64,000 bases of DNA, taken from assembly GCF_900113575.1 (NCBI RefSeq), contig NZ_FOPV01000003.1:1-64000 (forward strand), in the 5' to 3' direction. The notes beneath the pieces were generated by a model. It was given only the letters and a program-made list of their open reading frames with translations. It had not been told where the DNA came from and ran no database searches. Each line of letters starts with the position of its first letter. Positions within the stretch are counted from its first letter, which is position 1. This DNA is from Nitrosospira sp. Nsp14 (lineage in GTDB: Bacteria > Pseudomonadota > Gammaproteobacteria > Burkholderiales > Nitrosomonadaceae). Of this stretch, positions 25,520 to 35,737 are shown in pieces. The translations under genes were made by a program, and so were the position numbers.

Positions 25520-25969
25520 GTGACAATTAAAATAAAAATCCGGCGGCTCATCCTGTTCGTCTGTTTGCTGTTCAGCATGACGCCGGCGATAGCCATTGCT
25601 GGGGCAACCGAACCCTATGAGGTAATAACTCATCCGGGTATCAATGAAAAATCTCTTCCCAGAAGCACCTTGCGCGCTATTTTCGGGATGCGGCTGCATA
25701 CGTGGCCGGATGGCACTGGCATCAAAGTGTTCGTCATGCCCGACGAAGCACCCTTACATGCGGTTTTTTCCAAAGAAAAGCTGAATGTGTTTCCCTACCA
25801 GTTGCGTGCCGCTTGGGACCGGCTGGTATTTTCCGGCACGGGCCAGGCACCCGAAACCGTAACGTCGCCGGAAGAGATGCTGGCCAAGGTCGCCGGCACA
25901 CCTGGAGCAATCGGCTACTTAACCAAATCCCGGATGGACGGCAGAGTCAATGTACTCCAGATCAAATAA
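25520..25969 (+). CDS. Short periplasmic phosphate-binding-like protein
   Basis: A 149-aa protein with an N-terminal signal peptide (KIRRLILFVCLLFSMTPAIAIA, cleaved near 27). The rest matches one lobe of PstS-like binding proteins: LPRSTLRAIFGMRLHTWPDG near 47 and GTPGAIGYLTKSRMDG near 126. It is about half the usual length, as in small periplasmic PBP-like proteins found before outer-membrane proteins or sensors. The start is GTG. The next gene overlaps its end by 20 bp, so this gene, the porin and the GGDEF-EAL gene form one unit. Confidence 0.75.
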   Translation: MTIKIKIRRLILFVCLLFSMTPAIAIAGATEPYEVITHPGINEKSLPRSTLRAIFGMRLHTWPDGTGIKVFVMPDEAPLHAVFSKEKLNVFPYQLRAAWDRLVFSGTGQAPETVTSPEEMLAKVAGTPGAIGYLTKSRMDGRVNVLQIK

Positions 25970-27257
25970 CCCGGCTCGCCCCCACGTAAACTGGGCTATC
26001 AGATTGATGGTCTTGCCGGCTTTACTATTGGGAGCCCCTGCCCATGCTGACAAGCTGCCTGAACTGCCGAAGTTATCAGAAATAAGGCTGCCCAAGCTGC
26101 CCGAGATGCCAAAACTGCCGCACAACCTGCAAATACACGGTTTCGCGAGCCAGGGATGGCTGAAAAGCTCGGACAACAATAATGTGTTTGGTCCCAGTTC
26201 TTCCAGTAGCGGAAGCTTCGACTTCAGGGAGATCGGGTTGAACGCCTCGATGCGGCCCCTTACCAATCTGCAGTTTTCCGTCCAGGGACTTTCCCGAACG
26301 GCCGGAAACGGCAGCCCAGGCAATATCCGGCTGGATTATGGCTTTATCGATTACACATTTTCCAACCGCGAGAACAGCCAGCTGGGCATACGCTTGGGTA
26401 GAATGAAAAATCCGCTCGGTTTCTATAATGACACCCGGGACGTGCCCTTCACCAGGCCCAGCATCCTGTTGCCACAATCCATCTACTTCGACCGCACGCG
26501 CAAGCTGGCAATCGCTGCGGATGGGGTGCATTTATATGGGGAATACCGCTCCGATTACGGCGACGTTTCCTTCCAGGCGGGCGTGGTAAGGCCGCTGGTG
26601 CGAGGTGATGAGGCCGAGGCCGCCGTGTTTGGAGTGCTACTTCCCGGGCATCTGGCCCCTGAAATATCCTATGTCAGCCGTGTAAACTATGAACTCGAAG
26701 GGGGGCGGGTTCGTCTTGGCATAAGCGCAACCCAGCTGAACATGAGTTACTCCCCAGCCCCTGGGGTAACGCAAGACCTGCAGGCAGGGTCATTCCATTT
26801 CGTCCCCCTCGTCTTCTCCGCTCAATACAACGCCGAGCGCTGGAGCCTCACGTCGGAATATGCGATTCGCTACCTGGAAAACAAAAACCTTGCCCCGATA
26901 AAAGACCAGAGCTATGCCGGGGAGAGCTATTATTTCCAGGGTGTCTACCGCTTTACGCCGGAGTGGGAGGGAATTGTTCGTTACGATGCTTATTTCGCCG
27001 ATCGCGATGACCATAATGGAACGATATGGGCTGCCACTGACGCTGGGCGCAGGACGGGACGCCCAGCCCATAGCCGGTTCGCGAAGGATATCACCGTAGG
27101 TCTGCGCTGGAATATCACGTCGCAATTCATGCTTCGGGCCGAATATCACCATGTGAATGGCACCGGCTGGCTCTCGGCGCTTGATAATCATGATTCCAGC
27201 CACCCACCGGCTCAGCACTGGGATCTTTTCTCCATTCTTGGCTCCTACCGGTTCTAA
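25950..27257 (+). CDS. Outer-membrane porin-like protein
   Basis: A 435-aa protein with a signal peptide ending near residue 34 (LLLGAPAHA). A short proline segment repeats LPxLPK (KLPELPKLSEIRLPKLPEMP). Then comes a series of alternating beta strands with aromatic girdles, ending in the terminal Phe of outer-membrane beta-barrels (SILGSYRF). It is a probable passive channel or ligand receptor. It is translationally coupled to the binding-like protein before it and lies 10 bp before the GGDEF-EAL gene. The substrate cannot be told. Confidence 0.8.
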   Translation: MYSRSNNPARPHVNWAIRLMVLPALLLGAPAHADKLPELPKLSEIRLPKLPEMPKLPHNLQIHGFASQGWLKSSDNNNVFGPSSSSSGSFDFREIGLNASMRPLTNLQFSVQGLSRTAGNGSPGNIRLDYGFIDYTFSNRENSQLGIRLGRMKNPLGFYNDTRDVPFTRPSILLPQSIYFDRTRKLAIAADGVHLYGEYRSDYGDVSFQAGVVRPLVRGDEAEAAVFGVLLPGHLAPEISYVSRVNYELEGGRVRLGISATQLNMSYSPAPGVTQDLQAGSFHFVPLVFSAQYNAERWSLTSEYAIRYLENKNLAPIKDQSYAGESYYFQGVYRFTPEWEGIVRYDAYFADRDDHNGTIWAATDAGRRTGRPAHSRFAKDITVGLRWNITSQFMLRAEYHHVNGTGWLSALDNHDSSHPPAQHWDLFSILGSYRF

Positions 27258-27267
27258 CGAATACTCG

Positions 27268-30183
27268 ATGCGGAAGAATCTTCACAAGGGCCTGGTTCAG
27301 CTTGACGGTACTACCGGTCCCGCACGCCGGTTTCTGGGCCTGAAGTGGAAAGTGCTGTTGCTGAGCAGCCTGATCCTGATCGCTATCGTCGTTTCATTCA
27401 CCAGCATTACTTACGTGAGCTTAATGGATGATTTCGAGAGCCAGAGAGATGCGCAACATCAGCGTTATGCGAGTGAAGTCGAAGGCCTGATCGATCAGAT
27501 CGCAAATAACCTGCATCAGCTTGCCGAGCTGATCCCTTTTATGGAAGGGATGGGCATCGATCTGCTCAAAGGTAATGGGACAAGGATTACTGAAACATTC
27601 GACCCGCATTGGGCATTGCTGCAGCTTAACAAGGGTATAGAACTGGTGCGTTTTTACGATAATTCGCATCAGCTGCTGGCAAGCTGGGGTATTCTTGAAG
27701 CGGATACGCATGAAGGCCCGATGTTGGACTGGGTGCGCGATGTTAATGCGAGAGAACACCCGATCAGCCCGTTGCGCTGCAAAAAAAACTGCACCCAGTT
27801 CGCGGTAGCACCACTGCTGGTTGAAGGAAACAAGGTCGGCGTTGTTGTCATCGGCGCACCCCTGGTAGACGCGATTTTGGGGTTCAAGAATATTTCCGGG
27901 GCGGACATCGGGTTGTTGATTAAAGAACCAGGCGATGTAGCCCGCAGTAACGATACGAGAATCGCACAATGGAAAGTACGCGTTGCCGCTCTCACCAGCA
28001 GCGAAAAAATCCGGCCTATTCTCAATGCCGTGGCCGAGAAATACCCTGATTTCAGAAATCTTGAGCAAGGGGTGCAGGGTTTCTGGGACAATCGTTATCA
28101 GCAACTTAAACTGCTCCCTCTTGAGCGAATAGATCCGTCGGACAAGGCGCAGTTGATCGTTGTCACCGATACCACCTCTACTGTCCGCACCATTCAAAGC
28201 TCCACCCAGCAGAACATGATCATCGGTCTGGTTGGGCTCGTGCTTTCTGAGATTCTGCTATTTGTAATACTGACGAAACCCCTTTCCCGGCTCAAACACA
28301 TCGTATTTACGTTGCCGCTTTTAGCCCGCAGCAGCTTTCAGGATTTTCGTGCTTCACTGCGTTACGCCGGTCAGAAACAATGGCTGAAGGATGAAATCGA
28401 CATGCTCGATGAAACCGCCGTCGCCCTGTCTCATCAGCTTGAACAGCTGGAAGATCAGGTCGCGGACCGGACACGGATATTGGCGAGGAAAATGGAGGAG
28501 TTGAGCACGGAAAGGGATTTCATCAACAATCTGCTCGATATCGCGCAGGTGATCGTGATTACCCAAAACGCGAACGGCCAGATTCTCACGCTGAACGCGC
28601 ACGGTGAAACGCTTATCCAGTTCACCGAAAATGAACTTCAGGGGAGGCCCTTTATCGACATGCTGGCGCTGGAAAACGATTCGCAGGATCTGCCAGCGCG
28701 ACTTGAGGAAGTGCGTTCGGCGCGGCGGGAACAATTGCGCCATGAGGCGAATATTCTATGCAAGGACACATCCCTACGACATATTCTGTGGCTGCATTCA
28801 CGGTTGACGAGGCATGCTGCTGATGACCCGGCCATGTTATCGGTCGGTCTTGACATGACCGAACACAAGCGTACCCAAGGCAGACTTGCCTGGCTGGCCG
28901 ATCACGATCCGCTGACCGATCTGTTCAACCGCCGCCGCTTTCAGGAAGAGCTGGAACAGATGCTTAACCTTGCGGCCCGCTATAAACACTCTGGCGCGTT
29001 GCTGTTTTTTGATCTTGACCAGTTCAAGTATATCAACGATACCAGTGGCCATCAGGCAGGGGACGCCCTTCTGAAGATGGTTGCCCGTATGTTGCTGGGC
29101 AGCATTCGCAGCGTGGACATACTCGGGCGCCTGGGAGGCGATGAATTCGCGGTAATCCTGCCCCAAACGACGGCCGAGGGCGCAATAGAAGTGGCAAAAA
29201 ACGCCCTGGCCTGCCTTAACCAGGGGAGGATCATGGTGAACGGACGTACGCATACGGCATCGGCCAGCGTCGGCATCGCGCTTTTTCCCGAACATGGAAA
29301 CAATGTACATGACCTCTTGGCCGCGGCTGATCTCGCTATGTATCAGGCCAAGGAGGCCGGGCGCGGCAGCTGGCACCTGTTTTCAGATGAGGAAAAAACC
29401 CGGGAACGCATGCATACGCTGGTCTATTGGAAGGAAAAAATTGAACATGCACTCGCGCATGACCGGTTCCTGTTCTACTTTCAGCCCATCATGCATATTG
29501 CCGACAAAACGATTGATCATTACGAAGTGTTGCTGCGCATGCTCGACGATGATGGAACAATACTCGTTCCACATTTTTTCATACCCGCAGCAGAGCAGAC
29601 CGGCCTTATTCATGCCATTGACCACATGGTATTGAGGAAGGCCATCGCTCAGTCAGCGGAGGTCCGGCGCCGGGGGCATTGCATTCGCTTCTCCATCAAC
29701 TTGTCTGCTCATGCATTTCACGACCCTGAACTGTTGCCGATCCTGAAGGAAACGTTCGCCCGATACGACGCTGACCCCTCCACCTTTATGTTCGAGATCA
29801 CCGAGACAGCGGCGCTGGAAGACCTGTCCGCTGCCCGCACACTGATGGAGACGATCAAAATGCTCGGCTGCAGTTTTACGCTGGATGATTTTGGAGTCGG
29901 CTTTTCGTCCTTCTACTACATACGACAGCTACCAATCGATGTGGTAAAGATCGACGGCTCCTTTATCCGAAACCTCGCCGACAGTCCGGATGACCAGATT
30001 CTGGTCAAAGCATTATGTGAGGTAGCGAGAGGATTCGGGAAGAAAACAACTGCAGAGTTCGTAGAGACCGCAGCGACCCTCGCGGTATTGGAGAAAATGG
30101 GAATCGACTATGCTCAAGGTTTTCTGATCGGAACGCCTGCGCCCGCCCACGACTCGCCCTTCAAAGACGTCCTGGAAGCGTAA
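27268..30183 (+). CDS. Membrane GGDEF-EAL c-di-GMP protein with periplasmic sensor
   Basis: A 971-aa inner-membrane protein. TM1 is at about 27-51. A periplasmic sensor spans about 52-315 and contains a CKKNC cysteine pair. TM2 is at about 316-336, followed by a HAMP/coiled linker, a PAS domain near 425-530, GGDEF near 541-700 and EAL near 721-967. The cyclase motif GGDEF is intact (near 621) with an inhibitory-site RSVD just before it. The phosphodiesterase motifs are nearly complete (EVL in place of EAL, DDFGVGFSSF, NLSAH, KIDGSF). It can plausibly both make and degrade c-di-GMP under control of the periplasmic signal. I start at 27268; an upstream extension would read through the porin. 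Confidence 0.9.
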   Translation: MRKNLHKGLVQLDGTTGPARRFLGLKWKVLLLSSLILIAIVVSFTSITYVSLMDDFESQRDAQHQRYASEVEGLIDQIANNLHQLAELIPFMEGMGIDLLKGNGTRITETFDPHWALLQLNKGIELVRFYDNSHQLLASWGILEADTHEGPMLDWVRDVNAREHPISPLRCKKNCTQFAVAPLLVEGNKVGVVVIGAPLVDAILGFKNISGADIGLLIKEPGDVARSNDTRIAQWKVRVAALTSSEKIRPILNAVAEKYPDFRNLEQGVQGFWDNRYQQLKLLPLERIDPSDKAQLIVVTDTTSTVRTIQSSTQQNMIIGLVGLVLSEILLFVILTKPLSRLKHIVFTLPLLARSSFQDFRASLRYAGQKQWLKDEIDMLDETAVALSHQLEQLEDQVADRTRILARKMEELSTERDFINNLLDIAQVIVITQNANGQILTLNAHGETLIQFTENELQGRPFIDMLALENDSQDLPARLEEVRSARREQLRHEANILCKDTSLRHILWLHSRLTRHAADDPAMLSVGLDMTEHKRTQGRLAWLADHDPLTDLFNRRRFQEELEQMLNLAARYKHSGALLFFDLDQFKYINDTSGHQAGDALLKMVARMLLGSIRSVDILGRLGGDEFAVILPQTTAEGAIEVAKNALACLNQGRIMVNGRTHTASASVGIALFPEHGNNVHDLLAAADLAMYQAKEAGRGSWHLFSDEEKTRERMHTLVYWKEKIEHALAHDRFLFYFQPIMHIADKTIDHYEVLLRMLDDDGTILVPHFFIPAAEQTGLIHAIDHMVLRKAIAQSAEVRRRGHCIRFSINLSAHAFHDPELLPILKETFARYDADPSTFMFEITETAALEDLSAARTLMETIKMLGCSFTLDDFGVGFSSFYYIRQLPIDVVKIDGSFIRNLADSPDDQILVKALCEVARGFGKKTTAEFVETAATLAVLEKMGIDYAQGFLIGTPAPAHDSPFKDVLEA

Positions 30184-30264
30184 ATCTCACAGCCATTCTT
30201 TGTCCCCACTCACGCGTAAGCGTGAGCAAGAGTCCTCGGGGAGTCGATCCCTCGGGCTTGAGAA

Positions 30265-31440
30265 TTATGGCTCATCGGGGTCGGTATCTTCTACCGCCTC
30301 ACCTACCTTCGGGTGGTCACCCGATGCGGACACTTCGTCCCAGCTCCTCATTCCTGCAATTTTCGGGGTGGAACAAACGACATCAGCGTTTTGAGCGCGA
30401 TGGCGCAGGGCATGATCGATCAGTACCAGCGCCAGCATTGCTTCAGCAATGGGCGTGGCGCGAATGCCCACGCAGGGATCGTGTCTGCCATGCGTCTCCA
30501 CTACCACCGGCAGACCAGCCTTATCTATTGAGCGCCTCCCCAGCCGGATGCTGGAAGTCGGTTTGACCGCAATATTCACAACAATATCCTGCCCGGTAGA
30601 AATTCCACCCAGTATGCCGCCCGCATTGTTGCTGACGAATCCCTCGGGGGTCATTTCGTCGGAGTGCTCGGTCCCTCTCTGGCCAACAGCCGCGAATCCG
30701 GCGCCTATTTCCACGCCTTTTACCGCATTGATACTCATCATCGCGTACGCAATTTCCGCGTCCAGCCGATCATACACCGGCTCACCCCAGCCCACCGGCA
30801 CGCCTTCCGCGATCACGCAGATCTTCGCGCCTACCGAGTCGCCAGATTTTCGCAGCGTGTCCATGAATGCTTCCAGGCTGGAGACCATATCGGGGTCAGC
30901 GGCAAAAAACGGATTGTGATTAACTGCGTCCCACTGTTTGAACCGAACCTGCACGGGTCCGAGCTGCGCCATATAGCCGCGTATAACCACACCGTATTTC
31001 GCACGCAGCCATTTCCTGGCGATGGCGGCTGCCGCCACCCGGACGGCCGTCTCGCGCGCGGAAGAGCGCCCTCCGCCCCGATAATCCCGGATGCCATATT
31101 TCTGCCAGTAGACATAATCCGCATGTCCGGGCCGAAACGTATCCATGATTTTAGTGTAATCCTTGCTGCGCTGATCTTCGTTACGGATCAGCAGCGCAAT
31201 GGGGGTTCCCGTAGTCTTCCCCTCGAACACGCCGGAAAGAATTTCCACCGTATCGGACTCGCGCCGCTGGGTCACGTACCGGGAAGTACCCGGCTTGCGC
31301 CGGTCCAGATCGCGTTGGATATCTTCCGTTGACAATTCCAACCCGGGGGGACAGCCATCGACGACACAGCCGATAGCGGGACCATGGGATTCGCCAAAGG
31401 ACGTCACGCAAAAAATCTTGCCGAAAGTATTGCCGGACAT
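30265..31440 (-). CDS. aroC: Chorismate synthase
   Basis: A 391-aa FMN-dependent enzyme forming chorismate, the last step of the shikimate pathway. The signatures are [18 protein letters not shown] at about 15-32, [19 protein letters not shown] near 128 and [12 protein letters not shown] near 340. It carries about 30 extra residues at the C terminus (ending VEDTDPDEP), a common betaproteobacterial tail. I use the ATG at 31440 (MSGNTFGK). It stands divergent from the next gene. Confidence 0.95.
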   Translation of the reverse strand: MSGNTFGKIFCVTSFGESHGPAIGCVVDGCPPGLELSTEDIQRDLDRRKPGTSRYVTQRRESDTVEILSGVFEGKTTGTPIALLIRNEDQRSKDYTKIMDTFRPGHADYVYWQKYGIRDYRGGGRSSARETAVRVAAAAIARKWLRAKYGVVIRGYMAQLGPVQVRFKQWDAVNHNPFFAADPDMVSSLEAFMDTLRKSGDSVGAKICVIAEGVPVGWGEPVYDRLDAEIAYAMMSINAVKGVEIGAGFAAVGQRGTEHSDEMTPEGFVSNNAGGILGGISTGQDIVVNIAVKPTSSIRLGRRSIDKAGLPVVVETHGRHDPCVGIRATPIAEAMLALVLIDHALRHRAQNADVVCSTPKIAGMRSWDEVSASGDHPKVGEAVEDTDPDEP

Positions 31441-31524
31441 TTTTGTTGTTCTCGCAAAAACAAGCATCGAAGTTTAACATATCTCGCTTAGTCCACTATT
31501 TTGGCTGCATGCCGACGAAAGCCG

Positions 31525-31710
31525 ATGGAAGAACTTGACCCTGATAAATTAAAAGGTCCCGGCGGGTTGACCTTGCGCCAGATCCACCAGCAGGTAAAAC
31601 TCAGTACCGCTCGCGACGACGTGGATCGGACACAGAACAGCTCCGCCCCAACAGTGGGGTGGTGGCGGCGATTTGTGCGCTCCATCCGCAATACAAAGGT
31701 AAAGTCATGA
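31525..31710 (+). CDS. Possible 61-aa protein before a quinone reductase-like gene
   Basis: A 61-aa frame (MEELDPDKLKGPGGLTLRQI at its start; GWWRRFVRSIRN near its end). Its stop overlaps the following ATG as ATGA, which supports a coupled gene pair. It lacks a clear ribosome-binding site. I recognise no family. The tail is basic and aromatic. Confidence 0.4.
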   Translation: MEELDPDKLKGPGGLTLRQIHQQVKLSTARDDVDRTQNSSAPTVGWWRRFVRSIRNTKVKS

Positions 31711-32708
31711 GGGCCGTGCTGATGAATGCGGCGGGCGGTCCGGAGGTGTTGGAGGCCGCCGACATCGCCACGCCGGCCTTGACTGACTCGTCCAGCGCGC
31801 TGGTGAAGCTGCACGCGGCGGGGGTGAATCCCATAGACGTAAAAGTGCGCAAACACAATATGTACTACCCGGATAAATTGCCCTCAATTCTCGGGTGTGA
31901 TGGGGCGGGGGTCGTGGAAGCGGTTGGCGATTCAGTGACGCGGGTGCGCCCAGGGGATGAAGTCTATTTCTTCAACAATGGCTTAGGCGGACAACCCGGT
32001 ACCTATGCCGAGTACGCCGTGGTGCCGGAAGAGTATCTGGCACTTAAACCAAGGAACCTTTCCATGCTTGAAGCCGCGGCCTTGCCAGTGCCGGTGCTAA
32101 CGGCGTGGGAAGCACTGGTGAATCGTGGACACCTGCAGGAAGGAGAGCCGACGCTGATCCATGCAGGCGCGGGAGGTGTCGGCCACATTGCGATCCAGCT
32201 TGCGCAATACTTGAATGCGCCTGTCGCCACGACCATTTCAAGTCCTGAAAAGGCCCGGTTTGTGCAAGCGCTCGGGGCGGAACTTGCAATCGACTACACC
32301 CGACAAGACTTCGTTGACGCCACCAGGAATTGGACGGATGGGGAGGGCGTGAGATTGGTGATGGATACGGTTGGGGGTGAAACGTTTTGCAAGTCATTTG
32401 CCGCGACCCGGCATTATGGGCGAGTCGTGACACTGCTCTCAACAGCATGCGAGATAAGCCACATCAATATTGCGCGGCTACGCAACCTTAGCATCGGTTA
32501 TGTGCAGGTAGCCGCTCCGCTCTATTTCGGGCTGCAATCTGCCCGCCTCGCACAAACACGCCTACTTGAACGCTGCGCGACCTTGTTCGAGCAAGGCGCG
32601 CTCAAGGTTCACATAAGCCATGTCCTGCCGCTCGAAAAAGCAGCCGACGCGCACCGCCTGATTGAAGCCGGCCATACCAGGGGCAAGATCGTGCTGGAGA
32701 TCCCGTAG
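31707..32708 (+). CDS. NADPH:quinone reductase-like oxidoreductase
   Basis: A 333-aa zinc-free medium-chain dehydrogenase of the quinone-reductase (zeta-crystallin) group. The N-terminal domain has AAGVNPIDVKVR near 36 and LGCDGAGVVEAVGD near 60. The nucleotide-binding domain has HAGAGGVGHIAIQLAQYLNA near 152. Zinc-binding cysteines are absent. I start at 31707 with AAAGG upstream. It may detoxify quinones or aldehydes; the substrate is not clear. Confidence 0.85.
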   Translation: MRAVLMNAAGGPEVLEAADIATPALTDSSSALVKLHAAGVNPIDVKVRKHNMYYPDKLPSILGCDGAGVVEAVGDSVTRVRPGDEVYFFNNGLGGQPGTYAEYAVVPEEYLALKPRNLSMLEAAALPVPVLTAWEALVNRGHLQEGEPTLIHAGAGGVGHIAIQLAQYLNAPVATTISSPEKARFVQALGAELAIDYTRQDFVDATRNWTDGEGVRLVMDTVGGETFCKSFAATRHYGRVVTLLSTACEISHINIARLRNLSIGYVQVAAPLYFGLQSARLAQTRLLERCATLFEQGALKVHISHVLPLEKAADAHRLIEAGHTRGKIVLEIP

Positions 32709-32763
32709 CAAGGGGAACAGTGAATACACGGGTCTCACTCGAACGTCCCCCTCACCGAACTGT

Positions 32764-34248
32764 TTACAGCCGCTGCAACATCTCGACCCCCCACGCCACC
32801 CCAAACCCGGTGACATCGGTGCCCACGGCTCCCAATCCACCTTTATTATTGCTGCCGGAAAGATCCATATGGAGCCAGGGCGTCTCCCCCACGAACCGGC
32901 CAAGGAAGCGAGCTGCGAGGATATGATCCGCTTCGCCGTCCAGGGTACACTGCTTGACGTCGGCGATCTTGCTCTCCAAGTCCGTCTCGTAATCGGCATC
33001 CATGGGGAATGCGCAGATCCGCTCGCCACTTGATTGCCCGGCGGCGAGGGCCTTTTCCGATAGATCCTCCCGGTTGCTGAAAATGCCGCTGTAACGTGAT
33101 CCGAGCGCCACATGCATGCTCCCAGTCAATGTGGAGAAATCAAATATCACATCAGGTTTCTGTTTCGCTGCCAGCGTTAGTGCGTCCGCCAGCACCAGCC
33201 GTCCTTCGGCATCGGTATGGACGATCTCGATTGTCGTGCCATTCAGAGCCGTTATCACGTCATTCTGTTTATAGGCGGTTGGGCTGATGTGATTCTGGGC
33301 GATGGCCAGCCAGCAATCGATATTTACCGGCAGCCTGGCGCGGGTCGCGGCCAGCAATAAACCTACAGCGACGGCGGAACCATTCATGTCCTCGTGCATA
33401 CCCTGCATGTATCGAGCGGGCTTCAGGTTGTGCCCCCCGGTATCAAAACAGATGCCTTTACCCACTAGGGCGACCATGTTGCGCGGGTTTTCTACTCGTC
33501 GCTGCAAATGCACTATCGCGGCATCCTCCTGGGCGCTGCCTTGCGCAACCGCGACAAAGGCGCCCGCGCCCATCTCGCGCAGCTTTCTTAGATCGAACTC
33601 TTCATATTCCCAGTGTTCGGCCTCCGCCAACTGCTTGAGACGCTCGCGATAAAGCGCTGGAGTCAGCTCGTTAGCGGGAAGCACTGTAAGTTCGCGTACA
33701 AGCAAATTCCCCTCAGCTTTTGCATGCTGCAATTGGAAATCGTTTGCTCCACTGTATCCATGCAGAGTGATCTTTTCGAGTGGTTGCTTGTGCGTGTCTT
33801 TTTTACCGGTTTTTCGGGAAGGCAAGGGCGGGCCGTTGACCCATGCCACGTAGATCGCAAGTTGCGCCAGAACCGCCCTCTCCTGCTCATTACCATAGAC
33901 CGCAACGTTTATCTCAGCCGGGCTTTCCTCCATCAGCAACTGCACTGCTTTTCGCATCAGGGTTTGCTGTTCAAACGAAGATTTGCCAAGCTCCACCGCC
34001 ACCCAAACATATAATGTGCCGCTCTCTGAATTGGCGGAGACCGGCGTTTCCCCGATCTGGTCAAGTTCCATCTTGCGCCGCGACAAGAGCGCTTCCAGCA
34101 CGCTTCTACCCAAAAAATCGGGCTTGCTCTGCGGAGTGTCCGTTACTTTACTCGTTGCTGCAACCTGCTGAGGCAGCACAACGAGCACGTGAGACCCCTT
34201 TATGGGAGGGCTGATCGATGAAGCGAATTGCGTTAGCGAGGCGAGCAT
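32764..34248 (-). CDS. M17 leucyl aminopeptidase family protein
   Basis: A 494-aa dimetal exopeptidase. The active-site residues of the family are kept: VGKGICFDTGGHNLKP (Lys, Asp, Lys), HEDMNGSA (Asp), HTDAEGRLVLADAL (Asp, Glu, Arg). The last motif has His instead of the usual Asn, and MHEDMNGSA differs from the usual MKxDMxGA form, so it is not a close PepA. The N-terminal regulatory domain is divergent. It is divergent from thyA with an 83-bp gap. Confidence 0.85.
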   Translation of the reverse strand: MLASLTQFASSISPPIKGSHVLVVLPQQVAATSKVTDTPQSKPDFLGRSVLEALLSRRKMELDQIGETPVSANSESGTLYVWVAVELGKSSFEQQTLMRKAVQLLMEESPAEINVAVYGNEQERAVLAQLAIYVAWVNGPPLPSRKTGKKDTHKQPLEKITLHGYSGANDFQLQHAKAEGNLLVRELTVLPANELTPALYRERLKQLAEAEHWEYEEFDLRKLREMGAGAFVAVAQGSAQEDAAIVHLQRRVENPRNMVALVGKGICFDTGGHNLKPARYMQGMHEDMNGSAVAVGLLLAATRARLPVNIDCWLAIAQNHISPTAYKQNDVITALNGTTIEIVHTDAEGRLVLADALTLAAKQKPDVIFDFSTLTGSMHVALGSRYSGIFSNREDLSEKALAAGQSSGERICAFPMDADYETDLESKIADVKQCTLDGEADHILAARFLGRFVGETPWLHMDLSGSNNKGGLGAVGTDVTGFGVAWGVEMLQRL

Positions 34249-34331
34249 TGGAGACCGACCTTAAAGACTGGAAATACGTTATTATACCTTGTTGACCGCA
34301 AGCCGGACTGACTCGGCTTTGCTCCTCTGCC

Positions 34332-35126
34332 ATGCGCCAATATCTTGACCTTATGCGACACGTGCTGAACCACGGACACAAAAAGTCCGATCGCACCGGC
34401 ACCGGCACGCTCTCGGTATTTGGTCACCAGATGCGTTTCGACCTGTCGGAGGGTTTCCCCTTGGTCACCACCAAGAAATGCCATCTGAAATCCATTATCC
34501 ATGAGCTGTTATGGTTTTTACGGGGCGATACCAACGTCAAGTACCTGCACGATAACGGGGTGACCATCTGGGACGAGTGGGCCGACGAGAACGGAGATCT
34601 GGGTCCCATCTACGGTCGTCAGTTACGGTACTGGCCTGCCCCGGATGGGGCTTCGATTGACCAGATGTCGCGTGTAGTCGAGCAGATCAGAAACACGCCT
34701 GATTCGAGGCGCATGGTCGTTTCTTCCTGGAACGTAGGTGAACTGGACCAGATGAAACTGTCGCCTTGTCATGCGCTGTTCCAGTTCTACGTGGCCGACG
34801 GCAAGCTGTCGTGCCAGCTTTATCAGCGCAGCGCCGATATATTTCTCGGTGTTCCGTTCAACATCGCATCCTACGCGTTGCTTACCCTCATGGTCGCGCA
34901 AAGCTGCAATCTGAAGCCTGGAGATTTCGTGCACACTCTCGGTGATGCCCACCTCTACCTCAACCATCTGACGCAGGCGCGGGAACAATTAAGTCGTGAA
35001 CCGAAAAAGCTGCCAGTGATGAAATTGAATCCGGCCGTTCGCAGTATTTTCGATTTCGGGTATGAGGATTTCGTGCTGGAAGGCTATGACCCATACCCTG
35101 CCATCAAGGCTCCGGTTGCGGTATGA
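34332..35126 (+). CDS. thyA: Thymidylate synthase
   Basis: A 264-aa enzyme converting dUMP to dTMP with methylene-tetrahydrofolate. The catalytic cysteine is in [12 protein letters not shown] near 146. The conserved [19 protein letters not shown] is near 175 and [10 protein letters not shown]-like [12 protein letters not shown] near 207. Length equals E. coli ThyA (264 aa). Its stop overlaps the folA start (ATGA), which fits the linked need to recycle dihydrofolate. Confidence 0.97.
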   Translation: MRQYLDLMRHVLNHGHKKSDRTGTGTLSVFGHQMRFDLSEGFPLVTTKKCHLKSIIHELLWFLRGDTNVKYLHDNGVTIWDEWADENGDLGPIYGRQLRYWPAPDGASIDQMSRVVEQIRNTPDSRRMVVSSWNVGELDQMKLSPCHALFQFYVADGKLSCQLYQRSADIFLGVPFNIASYALLTLMVAQSCNLKPGDFVHTLGDAHLYLNHLTQAREQLSREPKKLPVMKLNPAVRSIFDFGYEDFVLEGYDPYPAIKAPVAV

Positions 35127-35698
35127 AATCGCGCGTCTCCGCACTGGTGGCGATGGCAAGGAATCGCGTCATCGGTCGTAACAACGCGTTACCGTGGCAT
35201 TTGCCGCCGGATCTGAAACGCTTCAAGTCGCTCACGATGGGGCACCCCATCATTATGGGGCGCAAAACATACGAATCCATCGGGCGGCCGCTGCCCGGGC
35301 GTACCTGTATCATAGTCACGCATCGAGCCGGTTATGAGGTGCCTGGTGCCGTCGTAGTTGATTCGCTGGCTGAAGCGTTGCGAGCAGCCGATGCCAAAGC
35401 CCAGGAATCTTTTAGCAACGGTTCAATAGCAGTTAGGGAAGTTTTCGTTATTGGCGGCGCCGATGTCTTTCCTCAGGCTTTGCCATTATGCGACAGGATT
35501 TATCTTACTGAGATTCAGGCCGATTTCGAGGGCGATGCACTGTTCCCAGAATTTGATCGTGACGAATGGGTTGAAACGTCGCGCGAGAGATGTCGATGGG
35601 ACGGTGAAGGGGACGACGGGTTCGACTACCAGTTTGTGGTACTCGACCGGAAAAGCGACAAAAAAAACAGGGGCCCATCTGAGCCCCCGTTATTCTGA
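35123..35698 (+). CDS. folA: Dihydrofolate reductase
   Basis: A 191-aa NADPH-dependent enzyme. Motifs are [20 protein letters not shown] at about 9-28, [20 protein letters not shown] near 45, and [15 protein letters not shown] near 110. It is longer than the usual 160 aa because of an insertion (about 85-105) and a charged tail ([17 protein letters not shown]). The last codons overlap an intrinsic terminator. It is coupled to thyA. Confidence 0.93.
   Translation: MKSRVSALVAMARNRVIGRNNALPWHLPPDLKRFKSLTMGHPIIMGRKTYESIGRPLPGRTCIIVTHRAGYEVPGAVVVDSLAEALRAADAKAQESFSNGSIAVREVFVIGGADVFPQALPLCDRIYLTEIQADFEGDALFPEFDRDEWVETSRERCRWDGEGDDGFDYQFVVLDRKSDKKNRGPSEPPLF
35660..35691 (-). terminator. Terminator of the decarboxylase gene within the folA 3' end
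   Basis: On the minus strand AACGGGGGC and GCCCCTGTT form a 9-bp stem with one mismatch and an eight-base loop, followed by eight T residues. It lies 46 bp past the decarboxylase stop and inside the last codons of convergent folA. The stem may also serve folA on the plus strand. Confidence 0.75.
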
Positions 35699-35737
35699 AG
35701 TTTACTGATTCGTCCGACGCTGTAACCCGCACCGAGG

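Noticed and set aside
30664-31332. Plus-strand 222-codon frame opposite aroC
   Set aside because: It is antisense to aroC, which has full family motifs.
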